This document shows positions 1 through 9,920 of a stretch of DNA of 39,795 nt, piece by piece. Each line of letters starts with the position of its first letter. The first letter of the stretch is position 1. A program made the translations under genes and the position numbers. Under the pieces are notes generated by a model, which had not been told where the DNA came from, made no database searches, and saw only the letters and a program-made list of their open reading frames with translations. Source of the stretch: an uncultured Hungatella sp. (GTDB taxonomy: Bacteria; Bacillota; Clostridia; Lachnospirales; Lachnospiraceae); contig CAJUPQ010000029.1 in the NCBI GenBank assembly GCA_910588505.1, positions 1-39,795 on the forward strand, written 5' to 3'.

Positions 1-143
1 CGGAAGCCCGCCCTATGCGGGCAAGGCCCATGGAACCCCAAGAACCGGAAGCCCGTCCTATGCGGGCAAGGCCCATGGAACCCCAAGAACCGGAAGCCCG
101 TCCCATGCGGGCAAGGCCCATGAAATCTCAAGAGCCGGAAGAT
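1..143 (+). repeat. 45-bp coding tandem repeat, right part
   Basis: After a partial unit (bases 1-8) there are three units at 9-53, 54-98 and 99-143; the last diverges at its 3' end. Each unit encodes 15 residues of the pattern RPMRARPMEPQEPEA. The array continues from the one at 39631-39795, and together they make at least seven units if the ends are joined. Confidence 0.95.
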
Positions 144-1226
144 GATTTGATCGCTCCACAGCCACAGGAAAGGCGTCCTACGCGCCCGATAAGGCCCCAA
201 AATCAAGAGGCCAGGCCTGCCAGAGAAAAAGTACAGGAAGGACGTCCAATGGCCTCTCCTGAGCGTCCTACGCCGATAGGAAATACAACAGCGCCTGCTG
301 TGGGGAGAGGTGTTGCGATTGACAGGGATTTTCTCCGGATTGTCCATGATGTTCGCAACATGTCGGAGCAGGAATTGGAAAGAAAACTGATAGAAGGTTT
401 CCCAAAACTTGAAAACCGCTACAAAATGGTTATTTGTGACCAGATGCGCCGCTATGGGTATTGGGGGAAGCTGGAACCGGAACGCAGTGAATATGAAGCG
501 CTGCGCCGCAGGGCTCAGGAGCTTAGCCAGCATATGGATGAATATTCCTGGCTTTATGGGAAATTAGGGGACTACCGGTCCCGGAAAACCCTGCTGGCTA
601 TTTTAGATAACTGGTATTCCTACAATTTCAAAACCTTGGCCAACATGAAAGAAAAAATGTTCCCGACTTATCTGGATGCTGACTTGCTTCGCTGTACAGA
701 GGAAGAAGTTTTTGTAGACTTAGGCGCTGGAATTGGAGATGTTACAAAAGCTTTTGCAGAATATGCCGGACATTGGAAGAAAATTTATTGCTATGAACCC
801 AATCCGGGAAGCTTTTCTGCCCTGCGCAACCGCACAAAAGAATTGGGGCTTTTAGCACTCCGTCAATGTGCTGTTGGGGATAAAACAGGAAATGCTTTAT
901 TACAAGTTCCAAATGATGACCCGCTTTTGTCAAAAATAGATGACAATGGTATAGAAACAGATATGGTTCAAATTGATGAAGATATTGAAGAACCTGTCAG
1001 CATCATCAAAATGTGTTTGGAAGGCAGTGAACAGGCTGCGATCCGGGGCTGTTCCAACCATATCCACCAAGACCATCCCAAACTGATCCTTCGGGCGGAT
1101 CATGGCGACAGCGATTTATGGCAGCTTCCACGGATGATAGAACGGCTTGATAAAAAATACCGCTTTTATTTACGGCATTATGGAGGCAATCTGGCTCCTA
1201 TGGAATATATCCTTTATGCTGTCTGA
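1..1226 (+). CDS. FkbM-like SAM methyltransferase, C-terminal part (gene begins at 38812)
   Basis: This is the 3' part of a gene whose 5' part is at the other end of the window. The reading frame is open from base 1 (codons start at base 3) to the TGA at 1224-1226. It opens with three 45-bp repeats, then a Pro/Arg/Glu-rich linker to about 300. A helical region (about 320-660) precedes a Rossmann methyltransferase. SAM motif I reads DLGAGIGD at 717-740, followed by a strand ending YCYEPNPGSF that should contact the SAM ribose. The later IIKMCLEGSEQAAIRG block matches the FkbM-family IKxDxEGxE block, although the usual Asp is not obvious. FkbM-type enzymes generally O-methylate sugars or polyketides, but the substrate here is unknown. 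With 7 bases restored at the junction the whole protein would be 738 residues. Methyltransferase fold is confident; the role is not. Confidence 0.8.
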   Translation, partial: EARPMRARPMEPQEPEARPMRARPMEPQEPEARPMRARPMKSQEPEDDLIAPQPQERRPTRPIRPQNQEARPAREKVQEGRPMASPERPTPIGNTTAPAVGRGVAIDRDFLRIVHDVRNMSEQELERKLIEGFPKLENRYKMVICDQMRRYGYWGKLEPERSEYEALRRRAQELSQHMDEYSWLYGKLGDYRSRKTLLAILDNWYSYNFKTLANMKEKMFPTYLDADLLRCTEEEVFVDLGAGIGDVTKAFAEYAGHWKKIYCYEPNPGSFSALRNRTKELGLLALRQCAVGDKTGNALLQVPNDDPLLSKIDDNGIETDMVQIDEDIEEPVSIIKMCLEGSEQAAIRGCSNHIHQDHPKLILRADHGDSDLWQLPRMIERLDKKYRFYLRHYGGNLAPMEYILYAV

Positions 1227-1230
1227 ATTA

Positions 1231-1259
1231 CAGCCCGCTGAGACCGGCGGGCTGTTTTT
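1231..1259 (+). terminator. Rho-independent terminator of the FkbM-like gene
   Basis: An 8-bp perfect stem (cagcccgc at 1231-1238 with gcgggctg at 1247-1254) is followed by five T. It starts 5 bases after the stop codon at 1226. Confidence 0.9.
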
Positions 1260-1277
1260 ATGGCTGTGCATGAATTT

Positions 1278-1305
1278 TTGTAAATTAAAGCACTGTTTTT
1301 ATATA
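1278..1305 (+). promoter_or_regulatory. Possible promoter of the macroglobulin gene
   Basis: TTGTAA (1278-1283) and TATATA (1300-1305) are spaced by 16 bases, between the upstream terminator and the start at 1343. The -35 match is imperfect, so this is tentative. Confidence 0.35.
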
Positions 1306-1342
1306 GCACTTGCCAATATTTTTTAAAAAATGGGGGATCTCT

Positions 1343-4300
1343 ATGCTGAAACAACATCGGTTCCTGATACCTGTGATCCTTTTGATTGTCATTTTCTTTT
1401 CTTTCCTGCTTGGCTGGTGGCTTTCCCTGCCAAGAGGGGACGAGCTGCCCGCATCCATACGGATCGAGCCTTCCGAACGGGAGGAAAGCGGTGTTACAAC
1501 CGGCTCCGCATTCTTGCTGACATCAGGATTTTCTCTCAAAGAAGATGCGCTCCGGTCTATTTTGGAGTTGGAACCCGCTTTGAACTATACCTTATCCGGC
1601 GGCGGGAAAGAATGGATTTTACAGCCGGTGATGCCCCTTCGTGAAAATATGGTCTATACCTTCCGAGTGAAAAATAATTCTGGAACCCCGGTTCAATCCT
1701 TCGCTTTCCAGACCAGAAGCGATTTATTAGTCAATGATGTATTTCCCAGAGATTCTGCCTATGTGGATATTGATACAGGCATTGAAATGCGTTTTAACCG
1801 GCCCGGTGTTGATATTTCAAAAGGATTCCAAATTCTTCCGCCTGTTTCCGGACGCTTTGAATCCCAGGATTATACCTGCCGGTTCATTCCGGATGTCCCT
1901 TTGGAGCATAACAGCATTTACCGGATTACATTGAGCAACTTATCTTCCACAGACGGTGCTGTCCTACAAACACCATTTACTTTTTCTTTCCAGACTTCGG
2001 AGGAAGAAGGCGCGGAAAGCTGGGATGACCTTTCGCTGGAACAGGCTTCCGCATCCTTTATCCCGGGGGATGAAATGCGCATACGCCTTTACGGAGGCGA
2101 CCAGCAGGCAAAAGCTTCTTATACCATGACGCTGCATAAATACCCCGGCATCAATGCCTATGCCAATGCTTTACGGGAACGGGACAAATTTTACCAGGAG
2201 CAGTATGGTGTAAAAACGGTATACCATCTTTCTACGGATGGCCTGGATGAAGTGATGAATACAGAAGGACAGCTCATGGAAAATAATGGGGATTTATATG
2301 CCCCTTTGCCAGACAATCTTTCTGAAGGCTATTATATATTTACCTTGTCCGGAGAAGTTGCCGGAAAAGAACAATTTGCCCAGCAGATGATTCAAGTGGT
2401 CAATTTAGGGCTTTATATGCAGTCTGTGGGCGGAGATACCTTATTCTGGATGGGAGATCCCATCTCACAAGGCCCTGTCAAGGATGCGGTTGTAGAATTG
2501 GAAACTCTGTCCGGTGAAAAAATTTCCGGCAAAGCCAATGAAAATGGAGTTGCTTCTTTCAGCAATGGAGAAAGCAAAAATAGTTATGTGACAATTCTCC
2601 GTGACGGAACCCCGGTATGGTTTTCCGGCTCTAACCTCTCGGTTCCCCAGGAAGAACGGCCCTTGTCCTGGGACTACTATTCAGCCATTTATACGGACAG
2701 GGAAATTTACCTGCCCGGGGACCCCATCCATTTCTGGGGCGTTGTAAAGCCCCGAAATCATGCGCCGATGCCGGATTCCGTTTGGGTGAGCCTGGCTACT
2801 ATGTGGCCCTCCAGTACACTTTCCGGAATGGAAGTGCAGGTAAAAGATGGTATATTCTCCGGCGTTTTGAATCCCGGTTCTTTGCGTACGGACCATTATC
2901 AGTTAAAAGTTGGGAATGGGGCTGATGGTGCTTATATAGAAAGCTCTCTTACCATCAGCGAATATACAAAGCCTGCTTATCAAATTTCCCTGTCTACGGA
3001 TAAGGACTTTTATTACTACGGCGAAACGATTACTTTCTATGTTTCTGCAAAATATTATGACGGTACCCCTGCCGCTGGCGTAAAACTGACGGCAGACAGC
3101 TTTGAAGCAAATTTGAATGATTATCCCATTACTTTGGATCAGTCCGGAAAAGCTGAATTTAAAGCCGTTTTGAACCCGTCCCACCAGCAGGAGCCGGGAC
3201 AGGTGGCTTCCTGGACACCAAATACCGTTTTCTGGTCTGTCAACAGTGCCGACGGGCAGCCTGTTAATTTATACCAGTCAGATACGTTCTTTGCTTTGCC
3301 TTCTAAAATCGCAGCCGAAATGACCTATGAAGGGGATGGACGTATTTCCATCCAAACCGCCGTTTTGGATGACACGAAATTAAAAGCCGCAGAAAAAGCC
3401 TGGATTATGGGTGAAAGCCAGTTCCAGCAGCTGCAAGGCGTTCCTGCTGATATTCCCATGACTTTGGTGGTTCATAAAGTCGTTTTCCACCAGATCCAGA
3501 CCGGAAGCTGGTATGACTATGTCAATAAACGGAATGTGCCGGTTTATAAAAACCAGAGAGAAGAAACAGTTGAACGGAATATACAGGTATCTTCTGTTAC
3601 AGGAAAAGCAGAAGTTACAGATTTGCCGTTTTCTGATTCCAGCGGAACCATTTACTGGTATGAACTGCGGTTTGCTGGAGGCGTTTATGGGGACGTTTGT
3701 GAAACAATAACCCCTGTTTCACCTTATCGCGATCCGGACTGGAAACAATACCAGTTTTTGAAAGATCCTTGGGGTATTGAGATCGCTCCTGGGGATTCTA
3801 TGGAGATTGGCGTTTGGGAAAATGAACAAAAAATAGAAAATCCTTTGTTCCTCTATACCGTTGTACAAGATAAAATTTTAAATACCCAGGTATCCCAAGG
3901 GGATTCCACTTTTTCCATGGAAGAAAAACATTTACCCAATATCTGGCTGGCTGGTGCCTATTTTGACGGACATTCTATGCATGAAATCCAAAGTACCTGT
4001 GTGAAATATGATTACACGGACCGTACTTTGCAGGTAACTGCCGAACCGGATAAAACAGAATACCGGCCTGGCGAAACAATGAATGTAAAAATTTCCATAG
4101 CGGATCAAGACGGAAACCCGGTAAGCGGAAAAGCTGCTGTTGGTATCGTGGATGAATCTATTTTTGATTTGTCTTTCCAGGAAATTGATCTGGCTGGCCA
4201 GATTTATACGAACATTTATTATCCCAATATTATCCAAAGCATAGCAGCGGGCAATGGCGGGTTAAGCGATATTGACGTTCAGGACGACGCTTCCGCTGCT

Positions 4301-6550
4301 GGCGGAATGAACAACAGCATGAAAGAGGCTGCTTCCGCGGACAGATCCCCCATGAATACGGGCGGCGGCGGAATGGAGCTGGGCGCCAGTATCCGATCCC
4401 TGTTTTTGGATACGGCAGATTTCCAGACACTGGATGTTTCTGCGGCTGGTTCGGAGGTTTCCATCCAGTTGCCCGATAATGTAACTTCCTGGAGGATTAC
4501 TGCGGCAGCAGTCACACCGGATTTAAAAGCCGGAAATGCAGTTTCTAACGCGGCTGCAACAATGCCATTTTATTTACAAACAATCCTGACAGAATCTTAC
4601 TTGACCGGAGATGATATTGCTGTTTCCGCTTTGGCAGTCGGTACCGCTTTGGAACAGGGGAATGTCCGTTATACAGCTCAGTTATCAGGCGGAACCTTGG
4701 AAGAAACCCAAAAAGAACAGGAAACCCTTGTAGGAAACCGTGCTGTTTTTAACTTTGGAAAATTGCCGGCCGGAGCTTATCAGGTTACTTTATCGGCTCA
4801 GTATGGGGAATATCAGGACGCTGTAACCCTGCCGCTTTCCGTCACCGATACCGGATTACTTCTCCCATCCATTGAAACGGTTGAACTGTCAGCCCTTTCC
4901 GAAGTGAAAAGCGCGGCCTGGCCTGTGGAAATCATTGTAGCAGACAATGACGCCAAGCCGGTATTTGACGCATTATCCTGGCTGACGTCCCGTCATGGCC
5001 GCCGGACAGAGAATATTGTCGGATCTGTCAGGGGACTGGAACTTTATAACGAGCTGCGGCCTGAAGATCAGAGGGAGCCTGTTATTCGGGATAACCGTTT
5101 GGATTCCATCCAGGGCGATAACGGCGGTGTACGCATTTTGCCGGAATCCCAGGAAGACGCTGCCCTTACAGCACAAATCCTGATGGCTGCTCCGGAACTG
5201 ATTCATCAGGGAAAAGCCATTAGCTTCCTCCATGATGTTTTGAAAAACCCTGCCGCACCCCAGGACGACCGCATTATGGCCTATGTTGGTCTGGCTGCGG
5301 CCAAAGAACCTGTTTTATTGGATTTGCGGCGGCTGTATGAGCAGGACGGAGCCGATATGAAGCCTTACCTGCGTTTATACACAGGAGCAGCTTTTGCCTG
5401 GCTGGGGGATTTTGAACGGGCCAACGAAATTTATGAATCTGTAAAAATCCTTCATTCCAACAGCGAAGCCCATGTAGATGACTCTGACGTTCGCGCTACT
5501 GCTGCGGCCCTTTTGCTGGCTTCAGACACCGGGAAAATGGAAGATGCGGCAGAATTTGCCCGGTATTTAACCGGAGGAAGCTGGGAAAGCGGCAAAGAAG
5601 GCTCCCTGCCGAATTTGGAACTGCTGGCATATGCCAAAAAAGCTTTTCCGAAAGAAACAAACGGTTCCCTGACCTATGAAGAAAATGGAAAAACGAAAGA
5701 AGTTGAGCTGAAAGACGGTGCTGCTTTCTTAACGCTGGATGAAAAAACCTTGCGTAATGGAAAATTCCGTTCCCAGTCTGGAAAATTGTCAGCGGCTGTA
5801 AAAGGCTTCCGTATGGGCTCCGGAGATGCTGTTGGGGATTTTGCATCTATTTCAAAGTCTTATGAGCCTCTATCCGGAAGTCTGACCCCTGGAAGCCAGG
5901 TTCAGGTAACGGTTACGGTCAAATTTAATGAAAATTCTCCTTACGGAACCTACACCTTGACAGACAGTATTCCTTCCGGCCTTCGCTGGCTTGGCGGAAG
6001 CCATATCGTTGCCCCGCAAAATGGTTCCATGTGGGTTTCCTTTGCCCAGGATGGACAGCGGATCACCGGAACGGTCCACCGTCCGGCACCCAATGGCCCG
6101 GATTTGCCGGTTCCGGTCCCCAGGGTGGAAAGCGCCTATGTCCGTTTCCTTCCGGCTCATGTAGAACCTGCGGAAAGTGATGATATAACGGATGAGTCAG
6201 AAGCTTCTTCCAGCGTATCCAAAACACCTCCTGACGTATCAGGAAATGCAGAAGGGAATTTGGAGCCGGACCCTGGTGAAATGACAGAAGAACCTCAGGA
6301 AAATGAAATTGTCCAAGAAGATGACACGGTAGAAGATGAAATTTATAATCCGGTTGATTTATCCGGTCATTTGAACCGTTACCAGCCCAATGATCCATCT
6401 GCACAGGAGCAGGAAGATCCCAACACCCTTGTATTTACCTACTACCTTAGCGCTGCACTTCCCGGCAGCTTCATCACAGAAAGCACATGGCTTTCCTGGG
6501 AAAATGACACGGTAAAAAGCGACCGTGGAACAATCAGCATTTCAGAATAA
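1343..6550 (+). CDS. Membrane-anchored alpha-2-macroglobulin-like protein, thioester lost
   Basis: A 1735-residue protein; the ATG at 1343 has GGGGGA just upstream. Residues 7-28 form one hydrophobic segment without a clear cleavage site, so it is probably an uncleaved anchor with the rest outside the cell. An Ig-like region follows. A macroglobulin domain begins with TDREIYLPGD near residue 451 (family form TDRPxYRPGD). Another lies near residue 905 (KTEYRPGETMNV), and the alpha-2-macroglobulin block SWRITAAAVTP is near 1050. The helical thioester-type domain has RHGRRTEN at 1217-1224 where active members have GCxEQ, so the reactive Cys-Gln pair is missing. A Ser/Asp/Glu-rich linker lies near 1610-1680. 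Bacterial homologues are thought to protect the envelope by trapping proteases; without the thioester, a structural or bait-only role is likelier. It stands alone as a transcription unit. Confidence 0.9.
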   Translation: MLKQHRFLIPVILLIVIFFSFLLGWWLSLPRGDELPASIRIEPSEREESGVTTGSAFLLTSGFSLKEDALRSILELEPALNYTLSGGGKEWILQPVMPLRENMVYTFRVKNNSGTPVQSFAFQTRSDLLVNDVFPRDSAYVDIDTGIEMRFNRPGVDISKGFQILPPVSGRFESQDYTCRFIPDVPLEHNSIYRITLSNLSSTDGAVLQTPFTFSFQTSEEEGAESWDDLSLEQASASFIPGDEMRIRLYGGDQQAKASYTMTLHKYPGINAYANALRERDKFYQEQYGVKTVYHLSTDGLDEVMNTEGQLMENNGDLYAPLPDNLSEGYYIFTLSGEVAGKEQFAQQMIQVVNLGLYMQSVGGDTLFWMGDPISQGPVKDAVVELETLSGEKISGKANENGVASFSNGESKNSYVTILRDGTPVWFSGSNLSVPQEERPLSWDYYSAIYTDREIYLPGDPIHFWGVVKPRNHAPMPDSVWVSLATMWPSSTLSGMEVQVKDGIFSGVLNPGSLRTDHYQLKVGNGADGAYIESSLTISEYTKPAYQISLSTDKDFYYYGETITFYVSAKYYDGTPAAGVKLTADSFEANLNDYPITLDQSGKAEFKAVLNPSHQQEPGQVASWTPNTVFWSVNSADGQPVNLYQSDTFFALPSKIAAEMTYEGDGRISIQTAVLDDTKLKAAEKAWIMGESQFQQLQGVPADIPMTLVVHKVVFHQIQTGSWYDYVNKRNVPVYKNQREETVERNIQVSSVTGKAEVTDLPFSDSSGTIYWYELRFAGGVYGDVCETITPVSPYRDPDWKQYQFLKDPWGIEIAPGDSMEIGVWENEQKIENPLFLYTVVQDKILNTQVSQGDSTFSMEEKHLPNIWLAGAYFDGHSMHEIQSTCVKYDYTDRTLQVTAEPDKTEYRPGETMNVKISIADQDGNPVSGKAAVGIVDESIFDLSFQEIDLAGQIYTNIYYPNIIQSIAAGNGGLSDIDVQDDASAAGGMNNSMKEAASADRSPMNTGGGGMELGASIRSLFLDTADFQTLDVSAAGSEVSIQLPDNVTSWRITAAAVTPDLKAGNAVSNAAATMPFYLQTILTESYLTGDDIAVSALAVGTALEQGNVRYTAQLSGGTLEETQKEQETLVGNRAVFNFGKLPAGAYQVTLSAQYGEYQDAVTLPLSVTDTGLLLPSIETVELSALSEVKSAAWPVEIIVADNDAKPVFDALSWLTSRHGRRTENIVGSVRGLELYNELRPEDQREPVIRDNRLDSIQGDNGGVRILPESQEDAALTAQILMAAPELIHQGKAISFLHDVLKNPAAPQDDRIMAYVGLAAAKEPVLLDLRRLYEQDGADMKPYLRLYTGAAFAWLGDFERANEIYESVKILHSNSEAHVDDSDVRATAAALLLASDTGKMEDAAEFARYLTGGSWESGKEGSLPNLELLAYAKKAFPKETNGSLTYEENGKTKEVELKDGAAFLTLDEKTLRNGKFRSQSGKLSAAVKGFRMGSGDAVGDFASISKSYEPLSGSLTPGSQVQVTVTVKFNENSPYGTYTLTDSIPSGLRWLGGSHIVAPQNGSMWVSFAQDGQRITGTVHRPAPNGPDLPVPVPRVESAYVRFLPAHVEPAESDDITDESEASSSVSKTPPDVSGNAEGNLEPDPGEMTEEPQENEIVQEDDTVEDEIYNPVDLSGHLNRYQPNDPSAQEQEDPNTLVFTYYLSAALPGSFITESTWLSWENDTVKSDRGTISISE

Positions 6551-6698
6551 CAAGCTGCAAATCAAGGCAGAGCGGTTATATTCAATTTTAAGGCCACTGA
6601 CAGCCTCATAAACGTGGCTTTGACTTCGAACCGTAAAATTACACGTCAAAAATAAAAACGCGAAATAGGGCTAATTTTGCGGGTTTCAGAGCGTATTG

Positions 6699-6737
6699 AA
6701 AAAAGGCCTCCTGTTGATAACACAGGAGGCCTTTTTT
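6699..6737. terminator. Bidirectional terminator between macroglobulin and RND pump genes
   Basis: A perfect 16-bp stem (6699-6714 with 6722-6737) has a 7-base loop, an A6 run on one flank and a T6 run on the other. It therefore terminates both converging genes. The 148 bases between 6550 and this hairpin hold no recognisable gene. Confidence 0.95.
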
Positions 6738-6741
6738 GCGG

Positions 6742-9700
6742 TTATAAATTATCCTGAAATTCATGGGGGACTTGTTCCAGGCTTAAAGCCTGATCTCTGC
6801 GGTTATGTTTGGGAGGACGTGGATTTTTTCCTTTTTCCATTTTTCTCCGGTTCCGGTCCTGTTTGTCAAAAATCAGATACACAGTAGGGACCAGAATTAA
6901 AGTAAGCAAGGTGGAAATGGACAGCCCCCCAATCACAACGACAGCCATAGACTGCATCATTTCAACCTTTCCTCCAATGCCGGCGGCCATAGGAATCAAA
7001 GATAAAATTGTTGTTAATGTGGTCATCAGGATAGGGCGCAGACGGCTTTTCCCGGATGCAATCAAAGCATCCATAGGGGACATTCCCTGGGTTTTGCGCA
7101 GATAAGACGTATAATCGATCAATACGATGGCATTGTTTACTACAATCCCTACCAGCATAATCAGCCCGATTAAACTGGTCATGGAAATTGACATGCCGGT
7201 AACAGATAATGCCAGAAAAGCGCCTGTCATCGAAAACGGGACGGACAGCATCACCACTAAGGAAAAACGGCAGGATTCAAACTGGAAAGCCATTACAACA
7301 AAAACCAGGAAAATAGAAGTGGCTAAAGCATTACCAATGGCTCCAAATTCTGATTCCATCCGGCGCATGTTGCTCCCTTGGGAAACCGTGATCCCATCTA
7401 AATTCATTCCCTGGGCCTGGGCAATCAACTGTTGCGAAAGCTGGCTTGCAGAAACGCCGGACGCCGTTTGCCCTGTAACAGTGACAACATAATCTCCATC
7501 GATCCGTTGGATTTGGGATGGCTGGTTGGAATAAACCACTTGCGCCACGTCCGTCAAAGGCACTTCATTCTGTCCCACGGTCAGCATTAAACCGGAAAGA
7601 TCGCTGATATCGTGAAACCGTTCCGGCGGATATTCGATTTTGATATCATATTCCGCATCCGCAGTCTGCAAAGAATCTGCATTCATGCCGGATAAAATAT
7701 TCCTGACTTGGCTTACCACTGCGGAGGGTGTTAATCCCAAAGCGGCCGCTTGTACATGGTCTACTTTTAGGACCGCTTCCGGAGATCCGCTGCTTAAACT
7801 GCTGGTGGCTGAAGCAATTCCTTCGGTGGATGCCACTAAACTCCGTATTTGTTCAGCGGATTCCTTCAGGATGTCATAATTTTCACCGGTTAAACGAATT
7901 TCTACTTCATTGTTTCCGCCGAATGACATCCCACCGCGCTCTGAAACAGAAATGGAACAGTTCTCGATGTCAATGGTTTCTTTGCGGAGCATGGATACAA
8001 AATCTTGTGTTGTTCCCTGATAACTGTCATTCAAGTAAACAGACATACTGGCGCTTCCGCCGCCCCGGCTGGAAAGGGAATAGCTTTCCACTTCTTCATG
8101 GGATGAAACTACCTGTTCGATTTGCGTCATAATTTCATTGGTTTTGTCAATGGACAGCCCTGTTTTTGTTTCTACTGAAATATTGATCTGGCCTTGGTCC
8201 ATGTTTGGCATCAGTTCCTGCTCCAAAGTCGTGTAAAGATAAACAGTGCATCCTAAAACACACAATGCAATGAAAATCACAATGATTTTATGAGTCAATG
8301 CAGCTTTCAGCAATTTTCCATAGCCGTTTTCTAACCGGCGCAAAGCACGGTTTACTTTAGAATTTTTCTTTTCTACTGGAGCAAGCTGCACAAAAAGCAT
8401 AGGAACCATGGTCAATGCAGAAATTAAAGAGGCCAGCATGGAAAATACAATGGTAAATCCAACTTGTTTAAAAAGCTGCCCAGCCATGCCATCCATTAAG
8501 GCAATGGGCAGAAATACAACGATTGTTGTAACAGTAGATGCAACAACAGAAGCCGAAACCAGTTTTGCCCCTTCAATGGCACTGTCTGCATAAGTGCGTA
8601 TTTCAGTCCGGTTTGTAAAGCAGCTTTCCAGCACAACTATGGAATTGTCTACCATCATGCCGATTCCAACAACCAGGCCGCCTAAACTCATTAAGTTGAT
8701 TGTCATGCCAAAGACACTCATTAAGACCAAAGCCGCAAATACAGATAAAGGCATGGAAACCGCTACAATCATTGCGGCCCGCCAGTCCCCTAAAAATAGC
8801 AGCAGCACAAACATGGAAATTGCTAATCCCTGTAACAGGGAAGAAACAACATTCATGATATTTTCGTAAATCTGCTCGCCGCTGTTATTGGAAACCGTAA
8901 TTGCAATCCCTAGTCCTGAAGCATTTAATTTTTCTACTTTTTCCGCAATTTCATTACATACCTCAATGGTATTTGCACTTTGATTTTTTGAAATGGAAAT
9001 ATTGATATTATCCATGCCATTGTAACGGCTGATGGAATTTTGTTCTTCTTCCACTAAAGAAACTGCCGCTATATCCGACAAATGGATAATATCTCCGGAA
9101 GAAAGTGAAATTGAAATATCTTCCAGGCTTTTTGGTGTAGAATAGCTTTCACTTGCTGTTAAAGAAAGGCTGACCTCACCCCGGTTGATATCTCCAATGG
9201 TAGATGTGAAATCCGCGGACATAACAGCGTTGGCAATATCGGACATGGAAAGCTTATATTGCTTCATGTTTTCCTCGTTCAAAAGGATTTGTACATATTT
9301 CCGGCTGCCGCCCATGGTTTCTACACTGGCAACGCCATTGATTTTTTCTAATTCCGGTACAATGGTTTCGTCAATATAGCTCATCAGCTTGTCGCTGCCT
9401 TCCCCCTGAATGGAAAGCTCCATGATGGTGGAAGAATCCATAGACATTTCCATTACGACAGGATCATCTGCGGAATCCGGCAGCCGGACCCGTTGTAAAG
9501 CTTCTTCGATGTCTTCCCGCTTTTCGCTGGTATCTACGGAATAATCAAATTCCAGCATTGTCATGGAACTTCCTTCTGAAGAACGGGAAGTCATAGAATC
9601 TACATCACTGATTTGAGAAAGGGCACTCTCAATAACATCTGTCACCAACTGATCCACTTCTTCCGGGGATGCGTCAGAGTAAGAAGTACGGACCATTAAA

Positions 9701-9831
9701 ACAGGCATATTCATTTCCGGAGTCGATTCCATTTTCATGGAAAATACAGAAGAAATCCCGAATACAATCAGGGAAAGAACGCACATACAAAGACCAACCG
9801 GTCTTTTGACAGAAAATGAAGAAAGATTCAT
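6742..9831 (-). CDS. RND efflux transporter permease (AcrB/SwrC-like HAE1 family)
   Basis: A 1029-residue inner-membrane pump subunit, the usual family length. The chosen ATG (9831) begins MNLSSFSVKRPV, the family's usual N-terminus, and has GGGGGAATC upstream. Residues 12-31 form TM1. Two large extracellular porter regions alternate with two blocks of TM helices. TM4 carries VGIGMMVDNSIVVLES with D395 (AcrB Asp407 position) next to Asn396, where AcrB has a second Asp. The second half has the matching VGIVVNNAIVLIDY. The final 30 or so residues are basic and cytosolic. Such pumps use the proton gradient to expel amphiphilic compounds; in Bacillus, SwrC handles surfactin-like lipids. It lies downstream of its adaptor gene, and a terminator-like hairpin sits between the two. 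The substrate cannot be read from the sequence. Confidence 0.95.
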   Translation of the reverse strand: MNLSSFSVKRPVGLCMCVLSLIVFGISSVFSMKMESTPEMNMPVLMVRTSYSDASPEEVDQLVTDVIESALSQISDVDSMTSRSSEGSSMTMLEFDYSVDTSEKREDIEEALQRVRLPDSADDPVVMEMSMDSSTIMELSIQGEGSDKLMSYIDETIVPELEKINGVASVETMGGSRKYVQILLNEENMKQYKLSMSDIANAVMSADFTSTIGDINRGEVSLSLTASESYSTPKSLEDISISLSSGDIIHLSDIAAVSLVEEEQNSISRYNGMDNINISISKNQSANTIEVCNEIAEKVEKLNASGLGIAITVSNNSGEQIYENIMNVVSSLLQGLAISMFVLLLFLGDWRAAMIVAVSMPLSVFAALVLMSVFGMTINLMSLGGLVVGIGMMVDNSIVVLESCFTNRTEIRTYADSAIEGAKLVSASVVASTVTTIVVFLPIALMDGMAGQLFKQVGFTIVFSMLASLISALTMVPMLFVQLAPVEKKNSKVNRALRRLENGYGKLLKAALTHKIIVIFIALCVLGCTVYLYTTLEQELMPNMDQGQINISVETKTGLSIDKTNEIMTQIEQVVSSHEEVESYSLSSRGGGSASMSVYLNDSYQGTTQDFVSMLRKETIDIENCSISVSERGGMSFGGNNEVEIRLTGENYDILKESAEQIRSLVASTEGIASATSSLSSGSPEAVLKVDHVQAAALGLTPSAVVSQVRNILSGMNADSLQTADAEYDIKIEYPPERFHDISDLSGLMLTVGQNEVPLTDVAQVVYSNQPSQIQRIDGDYVVTVTGQTASGVSASQLSQQLIAQAQGMNLDGITVSQGSNMRRMESEFGAIGNALATSIFLVFVVMAFQFESCRFSLVVMLSVPFSMTGAFLALSVTGMSISMTSLIGLIMLVGIVVNNAIVLIDYTSYLRKTQGMSPMDALIASGKSRLRPILMTTLTTILSLIPMAAGIGGKVEMMQSMAVVVIGGLSISTLLTLILVPTVYLIFDKQDRNRRKMEKGKNPRPPKHNRRDQALSLEQVPHEFQDNL

Positions 9832-9862
9832 ATATTTTGATTCCCCCAAAATCTAAAAAAAT

Positions 9863-9890
9863 CTAAAAAAATACCGGGGAAGGCCCCCGG
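9863..9890 (-). terminator. Intergenic hairpin between efflux adaptor and pump
   Basis: Read on the minus strand, a GC-rich stem (9885-9890 with 9874-9879, CCGGGG/CCCCGG) is followed by a T-rich run at 9871-9863 and a second T-rich tract down to about 9852. It lies in the 89-bp gap between the adaptor stop (9921) and the pump start (9831), so it may be a partial terminator or mRNA-processing site. Confidence 0.6.
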
Positions 9891-9920
9891 CATAAAGGCC
9901 AGCCCTATAAAGGCACGGCT

